Below, piece by piece: positions 32,286 through 42,449 of a stretch of DNA of 64,000 nt. Location: the NCBI GenBank assembly GCA_023548195.1, contig JAJHZJ010000009.1:3019501-3083500 (forward strand), read 5' to 3'. Every line of letters starts with the position of its first letter. Positions within the stretch are counted from its first letter, which is position 1. Source of the DNA: Bettongia penicillata ogilbyi (taxonomy: Eukaryota; Chordata; Mammalia; Diprotodontia; Potoroidae). The notes under the pieces were generated by a model. It did no database searches. It saw nothing but the letters and a program-made list of their open reading frames with translations, and had not been told where the DNA came from. A program made the translations under genes and the position numbers.

Positions 32286-33330
32286 AGCCTATGTCAGATT
32301 GCTGAACGTTCTGTTCCTGGCATTTCTCTTGGAGTTGTCAGGCAGCAAACACCATATTGACTATTACTTGGCCCTTTCTGAAGCCACAGTGGCTCTCAGG
32401 TAGATGACCATCATCCAGGTGAAGGAACAGCCTATTAAGGAGGACTCTGGCAAGAATCTTGCCAGCAATGATGAAAAAAGAGACACTCTCCTACTCCATG
32501 ATTGTCACAGGACAACCTACTTCCTTTTCCTTTTTAGAGATGAACGATGGAGGCATCCTTCACCTCCTGGGGAATAATCTCCTTTTGTCATATAAGCTGA
32601 AAAATTTCAGTCAGCTTTTATATAAGGAGTGAACCCTCTGTCTTGTAAATCTCAGCTAGAATAGAACCAGCACCAGGAGCTTTGCCACACAAGAGGAGTC
32701 AAATGGCATTCAAAACTTCTTCAGTTGGAAGTTTGACAAGAGAAGGATTGATTTCAGCCTGAAGCATTTGGTCAGTGGCTTCAGCACTGGTTGATGATGG
32801 TTTGTTGAGAACACCATTGAAGTGTTCAGCCCCACTCTCCAGGATCATGTCCTTATTACTAATCAATATGACTCCAGAAGCACTGAGTGGTTGAGATATA
32901 CCATAGGTCTTTGACCTAGAAGTCAGGACATCATAAAAGTGCTATGATTTGTCACTATCAGTGTAAAATCAAATTTCATCTGCCTTGTAACTGAACCAAG
33001 AATCCTGCATCTCTCTAAGCTTCACTTTCACTTTATTTTTGTTGGAGTTAAATACTACCTTCTCAAAGACAGATGAACTATCCTGCTGGTAAACCCTGTG
33101 GAGTTCTTATTTTTCACTTAGCAGATTCTGAATTTCCCCATCATTTTCCTCAAAATGATCTTGATGTTCATGAGTGTTTTGGCTCAGATGAGTAAAATGC
33201 AGTGCTGCACATCTTGCCAACGTGTGTAGGCTCAGCTCCAAGTTAGCAATGTTCATGCCCAGAGGAATATTCTTAATTTATTGATATTAAGTGTTCTCAT
33301 AGTTTTCATGCTTGGGGGCTGCTTCTTTTG

Positions 33331-33561
33331 TTAAAGGAAAATGTTTAGCTTGGAGAGGATAAATCTATAATTTGTCCAGCACTCTGCACCACATGTTGCC
33401 TTCATTACTTTCATATCCTGTCTGCCTTTTCTTCTTACAATGACATTTATTAAATGCCAGTGTTTGCTATGAGGCTGCATCCATGAAGCTTTATTGCATT
33501 TAGGTAAACGGTAGACAGCGTTGGTAATGAGAAATGTATAAGATGCACAAGTCTTTAGCAA
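33331..33561 (-). pseudogene. Endonuclease-domain segment of the APE-type LINE
   Basis: A 76-codon frame with 'HSKHWHLINVIVRRKGRQD' and 'GAECWTNYRFIL'. In intact relatives this place carries the endonuclease's closing 'D-Y-V/I...S/T-D-H-R' signature. Here the D is N and the H is Y, so the catalytic motif is gone. Confidence 0.7.
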
Positions 33562-34894
33562 GTGACTATTGCTGTTGCTGTTTCTGATACCATTCCTTCC
33601 AAGAACTCCCTACCATGTCTGATAGTCTATGCCTGCTCTAGCATTAAAGTCACCCAAATTATAAGCTTTTCCCCTTTTGGCACATTGATGATGTGGGTCT
33701 CCAGGTCTTCACACAATTTTTCTTTGACTTCGTCAGGGTTCATCTGGGTGGGAGCATAGGCACTAATTTCTGGCAAATGGCTATTGCAGTGTCATGAGCC
33801 TGTCATCCACTCCTTTTGTTAGGCATATAACTTGTTGACTAGATTAGTTTTTATTGCAAAATCTAAGCCAGATTCACAGCACTCCCCTTCACTGTGTCCA
33901 CTACAGAAAAATGTGTATCCCACTTTGGTAAGTTGGCCTTCATTTTCCAGGCTTGCTCCACTATTTGAATGTGATACCTCCTGGGTTCTCTCAGTCTTTC
34001 AAGTCTACTGGACTTCTTGTCCATAACTGTGTGCATATTCCATGTGCCAATGGAGAATGGAATTATCTTCAAAAAGGGTTTTGTACATTTTTTTCTGTGT
34101 GTGTTTCAACCGCAGGGTAGTATCCCTGCCTGCCTCAGAAAGCAGGTGTTAGCATTAGTGAAGTAGACAAGTTTTAGGGCACCTTTTCTAGCTTGTTCCT
34201 CTTGTAAGGAGGTGAGTAGTGCAGTCTTAAAAAGAGCTACTCAGATACCCAAGGGGCTACCAAATCCTACTGTTCCTTCAGTCTAGTGAGAAGATGACTC
34301 AGTAGTCTGGGCTGCCTGTATTCAGGGTTGTGATGACATCTCCTATTGTATCTACACCTGCTGTTTTGCCACTTGCCTATCACCACAGGACTTTGAGGTA
34401 GGGTAAAACTGGTAAAATGGTATGGGTGATCTCTTTTGACTTGTGCATAATTTGGGTTTAAGTGAGACAGATTTGTGTGAAGTCATTAGCCTCATTCTCT
34501 CTTCCAGAGTCATCAAAGTCCAATAGCAAGACAAAAGTTAAAATGACTGGCACTGGGATGCAGTGGATAACTTTGGCATCTTCCATGTCTTCCCAACCTC
34601 TAAGTGCTCCATGATGCCTGTGTCAGCCACCTCCATGGCCCGTTGGAACCAATTGTTCATATCCTCCCATTCTGCTGGGGGAAGTCTTTACAAGCTTGGG
34701 GTAGACTACCCCCTAACTCAACACCATTGGTTATTCTCTACCTGGTTTAGTCTGTCTGCCAAGATGGTTTCCAGGGTGTGGACACAGTGAATGCTACAAC
34801 TTCTTGGAGCCACAGGTGAGAGCTGGGTGGCAGGTAGATGCCAAAGATGGAAAGTAGCCCTGAAAAGGGCCTAGTAGTCCTAATACCAGCTAGT

Positions 34895-35060
34895 CTTCCC
34901 TGATATCCATATACTCTGCAAGTTACTTACTGTAAAACAGGGATAATAGCATCTACCTTGCAGAGTTATTATGATGTCCAAAAGAGAGAATATTTGTAAA
35001 AATATTCTGCCACAGAGTAGGAGCTTCATACATGCATATCCTCTTACCTTCCCACTGCCC
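34895..35060 (+). repeat. MIR fragment
   Basis: 'gcaagttacttactgtaaaa', 'agcatctaccttgcagagtt' and 'attatgatgtccaaaagaga'. Confidence 0.6.
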
Positions 35061-35079
35061 ACCTGTGTCATTCTTTCTC

Positions 35080-35150
35080 AACTAGACTATAAGCTCCCTG
35101 AAGGCAATCTCACCATTCAAAAAATCTGCCATAGGGTCTAGCGTGTCCTA
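35080..35150 (+). repeat. L2 LINE 3' terminus
   Basis: 'agactataagctccctgaag' followed by 'ccatagggtctagcgtgtcc'. Confidence 0.6.
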
Positions 35151-35342
35151 ATAATAATAGCTTTAAGATTGGCAAGGCACTTCCCAGATATTATCTCCTG
35201 TGATCCTCCAAGAACCCTAGGAGATCAAAACTCCATTGTCACTGCACTTTATAGATCAAAAGATTGAGGTTCACAAAGATTAAGCAACTTAATGGAATTT
35301 AAAGAATTTACCCATGACCACACAGCTAATAAATGTTGTGGA
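35150..35342 (-). repeat. MIR/MON-type CORE-SINE
   Basis: 'attggcaaggcacttcccag', 'gtgatcctccaagaacccta' and 'catgaccacacagctaataa'. Confidence 0.7.
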
Positions 35343-35344
35343 TT

Positions 35345-35428
35345 GTCAACAATCAGTCTGCAAGTATTTACTATGTGCTAGGCACTGTGCTCAATGCTAG
35401 GGGTATAATAAAAAAATCCAAGATAGGA
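35345..35428 (-). repeat. L2 LINE 3' fragment, antisense
   Basis: 'gcaagtatttactatgtgct' and 'aggcactgtgctcaatgcta'. Confidence 0.65.
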
Positions 35429-35522
35429 CTGGAAGCCAGGCCTATTCTGACTCTAAGTCTAGCACTCTAACTTAACACTTTTGATTAACAGGTTGTTAAA
35501 GACCAAGAAAACTTTAAAACTC

Positions 35523-35636
35523 AAAAAAAAAAGAAGCTATAATAAGAGAGGAGGAGTGAAGGGGAATGACAGTAGTAAAAAAAAAAAAAAGAAGCTATCA
35601 TAAGAGAGGAGGAGTCAAGGGGAATGGCAGTAGTAA
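35523..35636. repeat. Two-copy tandem duplication, 58-bp period
   Basis: The unit is a poly(A) run followed by 'gaagctat', 'ataagagaggaggagt' and 'ggggaatg'. Copies start at 35533 and 35591 and differ at only a few bases, so the duplication is recent relative to the surrounding repeats. Confidence 0.95.
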
Positions 35637-35667
35637 GGTAGATATGTCCGGAGAAGGGCATATGCTG

Positions 35668-35985
35668 TCCTAATTGTTGTATCTCACTCCTTGCGACCCC
35701 ATTTAGGGTTTACTTGGCAAAGATACTGCAGTGGTTTGCCATTTGTTTCACCAGATGATTTTACAGAAGAGGAAACTGAGGTAAGCAGGGTTACAAGACT
35801 GGTCCAGACTCCCTTAACCCTGTTTCCTTCTCTCATAGATGGAGAAACTGTGGTAAACAGGGTTAAGTGACTTGCCCAAGGTTACATAGCCAGTAAGTAT
35901 CTGAGGTTGGATTTGAACTCAGGAAGATAAGTCTTCCTAACTCCAAGTCTGGCACTCTATTCACTGAGCCACCTAGCTGAACCCC
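35668..35985 (-). repeat. tRNA-derived marsupial SINE with internal rearrangement
   Basis: Tail first ('ctcactccttgcgaccccat', 'acttggcaaagatactgcag'), then the centre appears twice ('gaggaaactgaggtaagcag' at 35770; 'gagaaactgtggtaaacagg' at 35842), then the head ('tggcactctattcactgagc'). Between the copies, 13 bp at 35813-35825 is the exact reverse complement of 35855-35867. Confidence 0.85.
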
Positions 35986-36139
35986 TTATATATTACCTAT
36001 CCCACAAATATCTTTTCCTTAGTAAACTTGAAGGACATTAGGAAATGATCAGAAGTGAGTGCTGAGAACCAGTGCCCTAGAATGGTCAGACCTTCCAGGA
36101 CTCATGGCCTCAATGCCCAAGTCAGCTTTCTTCAGGTCT

Positions 36140-36425
36140 GGAAGTGACAGTCCCCCAATTTTCATAATTGGCCCATTTCCCCACTTTCATGTAACAGGCA
36201 CTGACAGGGAGTCCTGATATAACAAAACCTGCTGCCTACCAGCAGCGCAAATGAAACATAATTAATTTACCAGCGGGAAGGCTATAAATAACCAAATCAG
36301 AGGGGAAGATTTATTCATGAGGCCCCGCTTAACACAGTTGTTAGCTTTGGCATTACAGGTTAATGAGTGCAGGCCTCCTTCCTCAACATAATAGCATCTA
36401 AAAATAAAAAAGAGAAACTAGTCAC
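36140..36425. other. Repeat-free AT-rich island, strong candidate conserved non-coding element
   Basis: It contains 'aaatgaaacataattaattt', 'ggctataaataaccaaatca', 'agatttattcatgaggcccc' and 'gcattacaggttaatgagtg': TAATTA, ATAAATAA, TTATTCATGA and GGTTAATGA words without any repeat family. No reading frame of note. Confidence 0.4.
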
Positions 36426-36609
36426 ACTCCCCTGTGAATCAGACGCCTAGTATTGTCATTTCCATGCTGATACTGTAATTTTCTTGTTCCTCTTGCTTGT
36501 CTCTTCCCTTCCCTACCCCCATCCCCAACACTCCAGGCTGGCAAAAATGAAATCTCTCCCTCCACCCTTGTGGGAGAGATAGGGAAGAGGGGGTGTTATT
36601 TAGGATAGA

Positions 36610-36845
36610 ATATTCTAGTTGCAAGGGACCTGAGGAATTGTCTAGTCCAAGGGTGGGAAACCTGCAGCTTAGAGTTTGGATTCCGTCAAAGGGTTACACT
36701 TGAAGACCTAGAGGGCCACATGTGACCTTGAGGTCACAGATTCCTCCCCAACCCCAGTCAAGTTTAATCCCCTCATTTGACAAATAGGGCCCAGAGAGGG
36801 CGAATGTCTTGGAAAAAGTCAAACAGCAGAGTGATGTTTGACTTG
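36610..36845 (-). repeat. MIR interrupted by a hairpin-type element
   Basis: MIR left part 'gcaagggacctgaggaattg' (about 36620) and right part 'ttgacaaatagggcccagag' (about 36776) flank the inserted element at about 36650-36757. Confidence 0.65.
36650..36757. mobile_element. Hairpin (MITE-like) element, shorter copy
   Basis: 'ggtgggaaacctgcagctta', 'gattccgtcaaagggttaca', 'gacctagagggccacatgtg' and 'accttgaggtcacagattcc'. It shares the 'gac(c)tagagggccac' arm with 25262-25415 but lacks the long central stem. Confidence 0.55.
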
Positions 36846-36977
36846 TGGACTCATCTAATCATTTCTGACTTGGATTCTGCTTTTCTCAAGGATGCTTTCC
36901 AAATCTCTTTATCTTCTTTCTGTGTTTGACTCTTCTTGGACATTCACACTGGTCCCTCCCTCTATCTAAGATCTAGA

Positions 36978-37108
36978 GATGACAGGGGATTTAGAGATCA
37001 TCTGTTTTTTTGTTTATGGGCAAGGAAACTGAGGTCTAGAAAGTTGAAGGGATTTGCTCAAGAAGAGAATAAAATCGAAATCCAGTTCTGATCCTTTGAT
37101 TACAAATT
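36978..37108 (-). repeat. MIR
   Basis: 'atttagagatcatctgtttt', 'gcaaggaaactgaggtctag' and 'gaaatccagttctgatcctt'. Confidence 0.75.
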
Positions 37109-37118
37109 ATAACAATAG

Positions 37119-37134
37119 TCTCTCTCTTTCTCTC

Positions 37135-37184
<50 letters not shown>

Positions 37185-37217
37185 TATGTATATATATGTA
37201 TATGTGTGTGTGTATTT
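37119..37217. repeat. (TC)n-(TA)n-(TG)n compound microsatellite
   Basis: A short TC run, about 42 bp of pure TA (37137-37178), then mixed TATG and a TG run. Confidence 0.95.
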
Positions 37218-37294
37218 TTATGTAGATATACATTATATGTATTGATTATGTACATAGATATGTATACAACTATACATATAGATAGTCTCTCTAT

Positions 37295-37505
37295 GTATAT
37301 CTTTCCTGCTTTATATACATTATCCCATTTGAACTTTGCAATAGATTGTGAGAGAAGTGTTATTTATCCTCATTTTAGAGATAAGGAAACAGAGGAGCAA
37401 AGAGATTAAAGGATTCTGCCATGATAATGCAGCTATGGGTCAGAGGTGGAATTCAAACTCAGGATTTCTTGACTCCAAATATATAATGGTACCCAGTACC
37501 CCATA
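37295..37505 (-). repeat. MIR/MON-type CORE-SINE
   Basis: 'tttatatacattatcccatt', 'cattttagagataaggaaac' and 'gaattcaaactcaggatttc'. Confidence 0.8.
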
Positions 37506-37774
37506 CTACCTTACTTAATGCAGTACTTCTCCTCCTATCTCATTTTATCTCTCATTATTCTCCCATAAAATGAAATTTCTTCAAATCTCTGTCAACCTTG
37601 CTCTACTCCCCAACCCCTACCTTTCACCTGCTGTTCCTGCCCACCAGCATGGAAAAGTCCCTTCTGACCATAAGGAAGATGATTCGAAAGGCCCAGATAA
37701 AAGGTGCTCATGTCACCTTTTTTTCCCTTTCAGACAGGGAATTGTAGAAATATCAACATCAACCACTGACACTG

Positions 37775-37909
37775 AAATTGTTGCTGCCAGATTAATCCTA
37801 AAATGTAGTTTTCTTAATGCCACTCCTATGCTCAAAAGGCTTTCCTAGCTCCCTGTTCCCTACACATGAAAGACAAAACTCTTGAGCCTGGTGTTCAAGG
37901 TCCTTAGCG

Positions 37910-37940
<31 letters not shown>

Positions 37941-38597
37941 TTCTGTTTCTCTAGGAACAATGTGTCTTTCATTTGACCCTTCTCTATGTTTAGAAAGCTA
38001 CTACCTTGATTTAGGTCCTCATGCCTTTCCCCAAAACTACAATAGTAATATCCTAAAGTGTATCTTTGTCTTTCCCCTTTCTAATCTATTCTTCCCTCAA
38101 ATACCAAAATAATATTTAAGTTTAGCCTTGCCACCCTTATTGTTCAAAGAGTCTTTAATGGTTCCCCATTGCCTCTAGAATAAAATGGGAATTACTGATC
38201 CTAGAATTCAAGGTCCTCTACAATGTGGCTCTAGCATTGCTTGCATATCCTCTGAACCCTGCACTTCATTTCTCACCTCTAGGCATTGTCCTAAGTGCTC
38301 CCTTGTGCCTGGAATGTACTCCTTGCTAACCTCTTCCTCTCAGATTCCTCATCCACCTTCAAGTCTCAGCCCTTTCTCCATGAAGACTTCACTGATCTCT
38401 CCATGGTATACAGTTGTCTCCCTTTTCCATTTTTCTTGTATTATGCTGATTTGTGTACAAATTGTAACCTTTTAGTAGATTATAAACTCCTAGAGGGAAA
38501 GAGTTGTTTCATTTCAATTTTTTTGTAGTCTCATTGTCAAACACACTGTTTTGCATATAGAGGTGATTAAATGTGTGACAAATTGAATTGGATTTCT
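37775..38597 (+). repeat. L2 LINE, 3' region, long copy
   Basis: Sense L2 order over about 820 bp: 'gtgttcaaggtccttagcgc', 'attcaaggtcctctacaatg', 'gtgcctggaatgtactcctt', 'ttcaagtctcagccctttct', 'agattataaactcctagagg' and terminal 'gcatatagaggtgattaaat'. The first two blocks are alternative versions of the same L2 segment, so two overlapping insertions may be present. (TC)n at 37909-37937 lies inside. Confidence 0.75.
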
Positions 38598-38649
38598 CCA
38601 GTTTGACTTGGTTACTTCATGTCTTTTTTATAATTTTGTTTTTTTTCCA

Positions 38650-38835
38650 TTATCTTCTTCCACCTAGAGTATTTCCTCTCTATAACTCTCCTAGTATAAG
38701 ACCTGACTGAAATCCTTTCTCTTCCAAGAAGCCTTCCTTGATAGCCTCAGGTCCAATGAGTGCTTTCATTTCTCAAAATTTCTATGAAACATTTTGTCTG
38801 TAACATACGTAATAGTGATCCTTGGCACCAAGTGC
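38650..38835 (+). repeat. L2 LINE fragment
   Basis: 'aagacctgactgaaatcctt', 'ccaagaagccttccttgata' and 'ctatgaaacattttgtctgt'. Confidence 0.6.
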
Positions 38836-39164
38836 CCACTTGTTCTCATGTTGCCTTCTGACTCCGGTTGAGAGGAAACCAGTATGATAAACTCATTTAC
38901 ATTAAGCTTATGAGTGACTCAACGTGGGATTCTCTTTTTGGGAAATTTGTATTTTGAAAGAAGAGACTGAAAAAGGCATGCCTTAACTCAAAGGAAGAAA
39001 TCTCCAATGTTGAGATTTCAAGCATCTTGAAAAAGAGAGATATTTGGTTTTGGCAGTCTTCCTGAGAGATCTCTAATCATATCATGTAGGCAGCTTGCTA
39101 TTTTACTTCCTTGTAAGGCAGGTACTGTTTACCATAAGTCAAAATACTATGGCACCACAAAAGA

Positions 39165-39275
39165 ACTCTCTCTTTTAATAACAGATCACCTTTATAAGGC
39201 ACTTTCCTCATAACAGTGCTTCAAGGTGAATAGCTCCATTTTATGGATAGGGAAAACTGAAACTCAGAGAAAAGC
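39165..39275 (-). repeat. MIR fragment
   Basis: 'acctttataaggcactttcc' and 'cattttatggatagggaaaa'. Confidence 0.6.
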
Positions 39276-39284
39276 CACCTTTTA

Positions 39285-39715
39285 GAAAGGAAATTGATAA
39301 GGTAGAGAGGAGAGCAATGAGAATGGTGAAGGACCTCACATTCAAGCCATATCAATTGAAGGAAAAGGGAAGGTTGAGGTTGGAAAAGATAAGACTTAGG
39401 GGAACTTAATAGCAATCTTTTAATTTTTGAAGGGTTTTTACATGGTAAAACAATTAAACTTTTTCTTCTTGGTCCCAGAAGCAGCAATGATGGGTTGATT
39501 TTGAAGAGAAGCAGATTTAGTCTCCACATGAGAAAAAAACCTGTAATTATCAGAACTGCTCCCAGAAAGAACAGACTCACTGGGTAGTGGGTTTCTGCTC
39601 ACTGGAGATCTTCCCACAATGGCTGATGGGACATGGAGGAACTCTAGGTGTTTAGGTCTAAATGGCCACTGAGGGCCCTTCCCACTCTTAGATTCTGGAA
39701 TGCTGTGGCTTGCCA
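39285..39715 (+). repeat. CR1/L3 LINE 3' region
   Basis: 'ggaaaagataagacttaggg', 'taatttttgaagggttttta', 'ttcttggtcccagaagcagc', 'gcagatttagtctccacatg', 'ctgctcactggagatcttcc' and 'ccttcccactcttagattct': the complete sense order of the CR1/L3 3' end. The 119- and 92-codon antisense frames are incidental. Confidence 0.7.
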
Positions 39716-39984
39716 AATGTCTGTCACATGGCTAACATCAGAGCTGGGCTTTGAACCTAGGTTCTGACACCAAGTTCTCTATACCACACTCTCTGTCTCT
39801 ATCTCCTCCTTCATCCCCAGATAATTCTTCATTTGAAGGAGCTGAGACTGCTGGGAAGTATTCCCAGTAGGAAGCATAGCTGGCTGACAGCCACTGTTTC
39901 AATTTCCTTTCATCCACTGTCACTCCGAAGCTCCCATGGAAATCAAGCAGAGTCCAGTCTAGGGAGTTTTCAAAAGCTTTGTGG

Positions 39985-40168
39985 TGGTTGTTGTGTCAAT
40001 TAGTCATATCCTACTCTTTGTGAACTCATTTGGAGTTTTCTTGGCAAAGGCAGTAGAGTGGTTTGCCGTTTCCTTTTCCAGTTTAAGTGACTTGCCCAGG
40101 GTCATATAGCTAGTAAATGTCTAAGGCTGAATTTGAACTCAGGTCCTTCTGACTCCAGGGCCAGCCAG
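39985..40168 (-). repeat. tRNA-derived marsupial SINE, head truncated
   Basis: 'gtcatatcctactctttgtg', 'ttttcttggcaaaggcagta' and 'ggtcatatagctagtaaatg'. It lacks the final tRNA-like head. Confidence 0.8.
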
Positions 40169-40559
40169 TTGTCTTTAGTTTTCAAAAGAACTGGGGCAAA
40201 TTTTAGCTGCAGTGAATGTCTGACAGGAAATAATCATCTGTCTTCTAGAAACCACACCCTAAGTGCTTTCTGAGATGTAGGCAATCTGAGCCCCGATCCA
40301 TACAAAGTACACCATCTAATGAGGACAGAACTATGGAAGTCAAGGAATAACCACCTAATCAGCAACACTGAACATGTACTGAGCATGACAGTGCAAAGCT
40401 TTGTAATCAGGGGAAGGAGCAGCACCCTCATTCAGTGCCCTGCAGGCAGACAGGTTTGAGAACTTGCCCAGGATCATTTGATAGTGCATGGTTAGTACAT
40501 GGAAAGCACTCTAAAAGGCTATAAATACATAGGAGCTGGTATTTTTCTTTTTATCATCA

Positions 40560-40688
40560 AGTATTTACTAGCTATGTGACTACAGGCAAATCTGTACCTC
40601 TATAAAATGGTGCTGATGATGCTTCTAATGCCTGTTTTACAGGTTCAGTGTACTTTAGAAACTTTAAGATACTCTAGAAATGTGACCT
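40560..40688 (+). repeat. MIR fragment
   Basis: 'ttactagctatgtgactaca', 'gtacctctataaaatggtgc' and 'gatactctagaaatgtgacc'. Confidence 0.65.
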
Positions 40689-40713
40689 ATATATATATAT
40701 ATATATATATATA
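40688..40713. repeat. (TA)n microsatellite
   Basis: Thirteen TA units next to the MIR tail. Confidence 0.95.
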
Positions 40714-40734
40714 GTAGTTTATCCTGTGAGGGAT

Positions 40735-40960
40735 ATCTATATCTATCTGTGTCCATCAATCCATCCATCCATCCATCCATCCATCCATCCATCCATCCAT
40801 CCATCTCCTCATCCATCTGTCCTTCCATCTATTTATCTATCCATCACTTCATCTATATTATCTTTATCTATCTGTCTGTCTGTCTGCCTCTGTCTGTCTA
40901 TCTGTCTATCTATCTATCCATCCATCCATCCATCCATCCATCCATTTACCCATTTATCCA
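40735..40960. repeat. (CCAT)n/(CTAT)n/(CTGT)n compound microsatellite
   Basis: About 225 bp of tetranucleotides: a CCAT block, mixed CATCTAT, a TCTG block and a second CCAT block. The Ser/His/Pro-Ile frames here are artefacts. Confidence 0.95.
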
Positions 40961-41069
40961 AGATATGGCCTGTGAACTCAATGCACTTGTAGTCTAGTTG
41001 ATAGCAGAAGGCTTATTGGGCAAAATGTTAAATGTTCAACACAATATCAAAGCCATTGAGTGGCATTTT

Positions 41070-41262
41070 GCATTGTAAATAAATCACATTGGACTTCAAG
41101 CCAGGGGACTTCATATGTCTCTGGTGAGGAAGCCCTCTGCTGCTTATGAGCTGTGTGACTTTGGGAAGGGAAAATCACTTTACATCTCTGGGCCACGCTT
41201 TCCTCATCTGTAAAAAAAAAAAGATAGCTGGATGTACTCTTTGTCTCTAATATTCTTTAAAA
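41070..41262 (+). repeat. MIR
   Basis: 'tgcttatgagctgtgtgact', 'aaatcactttacatctctgg' and 'ctttcctcatctgtaaaaaa'. Confidence 0.75.
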
Positions 41263-41264
41263 AA

Positions 41265-41925
41265 ATACTAAAAAAATTAAATAAAAACATTTCATTTTAT
41301 GCCAAGTGCAAAAAGGTGGATAAAGCAATAATTCTTTAAGGAATTAAGAGGAGAGAGATCAGTGTGGACCAGGGGGCCTAAGAAAGCATCTTGGAGGAGG
41401 TGGGGTTTGAGCTGCATCTCCAGGGGTGGAGACCACCTGAATCACCTGCCAGGGAAGCCTTGTTGAGATGGGAAACTCCTTTCCGACAGAACTATATCAC
41501 CTTCTAGTGGCTATGGCAGCCTGACCACACGTGCGTCGTGGCAGGTGGGAGTTTCTATGTCCTGGTGGAAATGCCTTCAAACCTTTACAAAGCTCTGATA
41601 TGACTCCAATGACTTAAAGCATTCATGAAACCTAAATAGAGCCTCCCTAGCCTTCCCCCTCCCACAACCCCCCAGCACATATACACAAACACAACTCCTC
41701 CCAGTTGCATATGCTGTGAAAGTGAAAATCCTTAAATAAAACAGAAGGATGTCTGGGTGCTGGCTCCCTGAGCTCTTCCTTCCGTTCTTTGGTGGTGGCA
41801 GTGATGGAGGTGCTGGTGGGGTGGGGGTAGGGAAAGAACGGCAGCCTGAGTTGCTAATGGGCTTGTTTTAGGAGGCAGGAGCTCTCAACTGCACAGCCAC
41901 TAAAGAAAGAAGGAAGGGAAGGGCT
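41265..41925. other. Unannotated sequence
   Basis: No repeat named. It becomes G-rich at about 41790-41840. Confidence 0.35.
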
Positions 41926-41929
41926 GCGG

Positions 41930-42075
41930 GAAGCCAGCTCATTGCATGCTGTCCACGTGCTCCCCCCACCTAAATTGCAAATGGACATTTGTTCCACCTC
42001 ATTTGCCCTCATCCCTGGGAAGGCATTTGCAGGGAGCTCACGACTCCCTGGAGACCATGTTCTGATCAAAGTGAA
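41930..42075. other. Candidate conserved non-coding element
   Basis: 'ctcattgcatgctgtccacg', 'ctaaattgcaaatggacatt' and 'gaaggcatttgcagggagct', including ATTGCATG and E-box-like CACGTG words. By texture only. Open frames on both strands (42226 and 41854 ends) lack a domain. Confidence 0.3.
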
Positions 42076-42184
42076 AGGAGAGAGGAAAAGATGGGGGGAT
42101 GGCCCAGAGGGATTGGCGGGGGGTGAGGAGAAGGTGGGGAGAAGCGGAGCTCCATTAGGCATGAGTGACAGTGGTGTCTCACTA

Positions 42185-42445
42185 GATATTGTGGGGAATG
42201 GGACAGGATGGCAGGGCACATTTTAATGACACCCCATCCGGGCACCCAGCCGACAGACATGCCACCGCACCCGATCCACCACCGTGACTTTTTTCATAGC
42301 AGATGTCAGGCACAGATTAAAAACCGGTCTGTCTTGCTATTATTAGCCCTAATTACTCAGTCATTATCAGGAGGCTTCCATCTGAGAAAGTCAGCTCCTG
42401 TCTCAGGGCCTAAGGCCCCTGCCAACTCACTGGAAAAATGGCAAA
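42185..42445. other. Repeat-free island, strong candidate conserved non-coding element
   Basis: 'ggcacattttaatgacaccc', 'gcccgatccacc'-like CpG-bearing segment at about 42268, 'aaaaaccggtctgtcttgct' and 'ttagccctaattactcagtc'. CpGs survive here (several at 42238-42285) although they are rare elsewhere, which suggests constraint or low methylation. Confidence 0.4.
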
Positions 42446-42449
42446 ATAA

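Larger units (their letters stand above)
31100..34875 (-). mobile_element. APE-type LINE, nearly full length, decayed
   Basis: A non-LTR retrotransposon of about 3.8 kb on the minus strand. In order: a 5' part (34875-34080); an AP-type endonuclease start with 'GTWNMHTVMDKKSSRLERL' (from about 34045); the end of that domain with 'PHSKHWHLINVIVRR' and 'CWTNYRFI' (33480-33340); reverse transcriptase with 'GLWKIVAKF' and 'NRGRQGCMLVFVLFS' (32262-32080); then 'KLFNLKKLQAKTK', where the catalytic Y-A-D-D box reads 'WFTDS'; then 'TINSKKTEVLHQ' and 'DKFSYPGRRLSRDAHVDDEVN' in outline. The 3' terminus matches 7190-7546. Clade (RTE, L2 or relatives) unresolved. Many stops and frameshifts; inactive. Confidence 0.75.

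Noticed and set aside
40726..40997. Ser-Ile-His-Pro repeat protein
   Set aside because: Translation of the (CCAT)n microsatellite.
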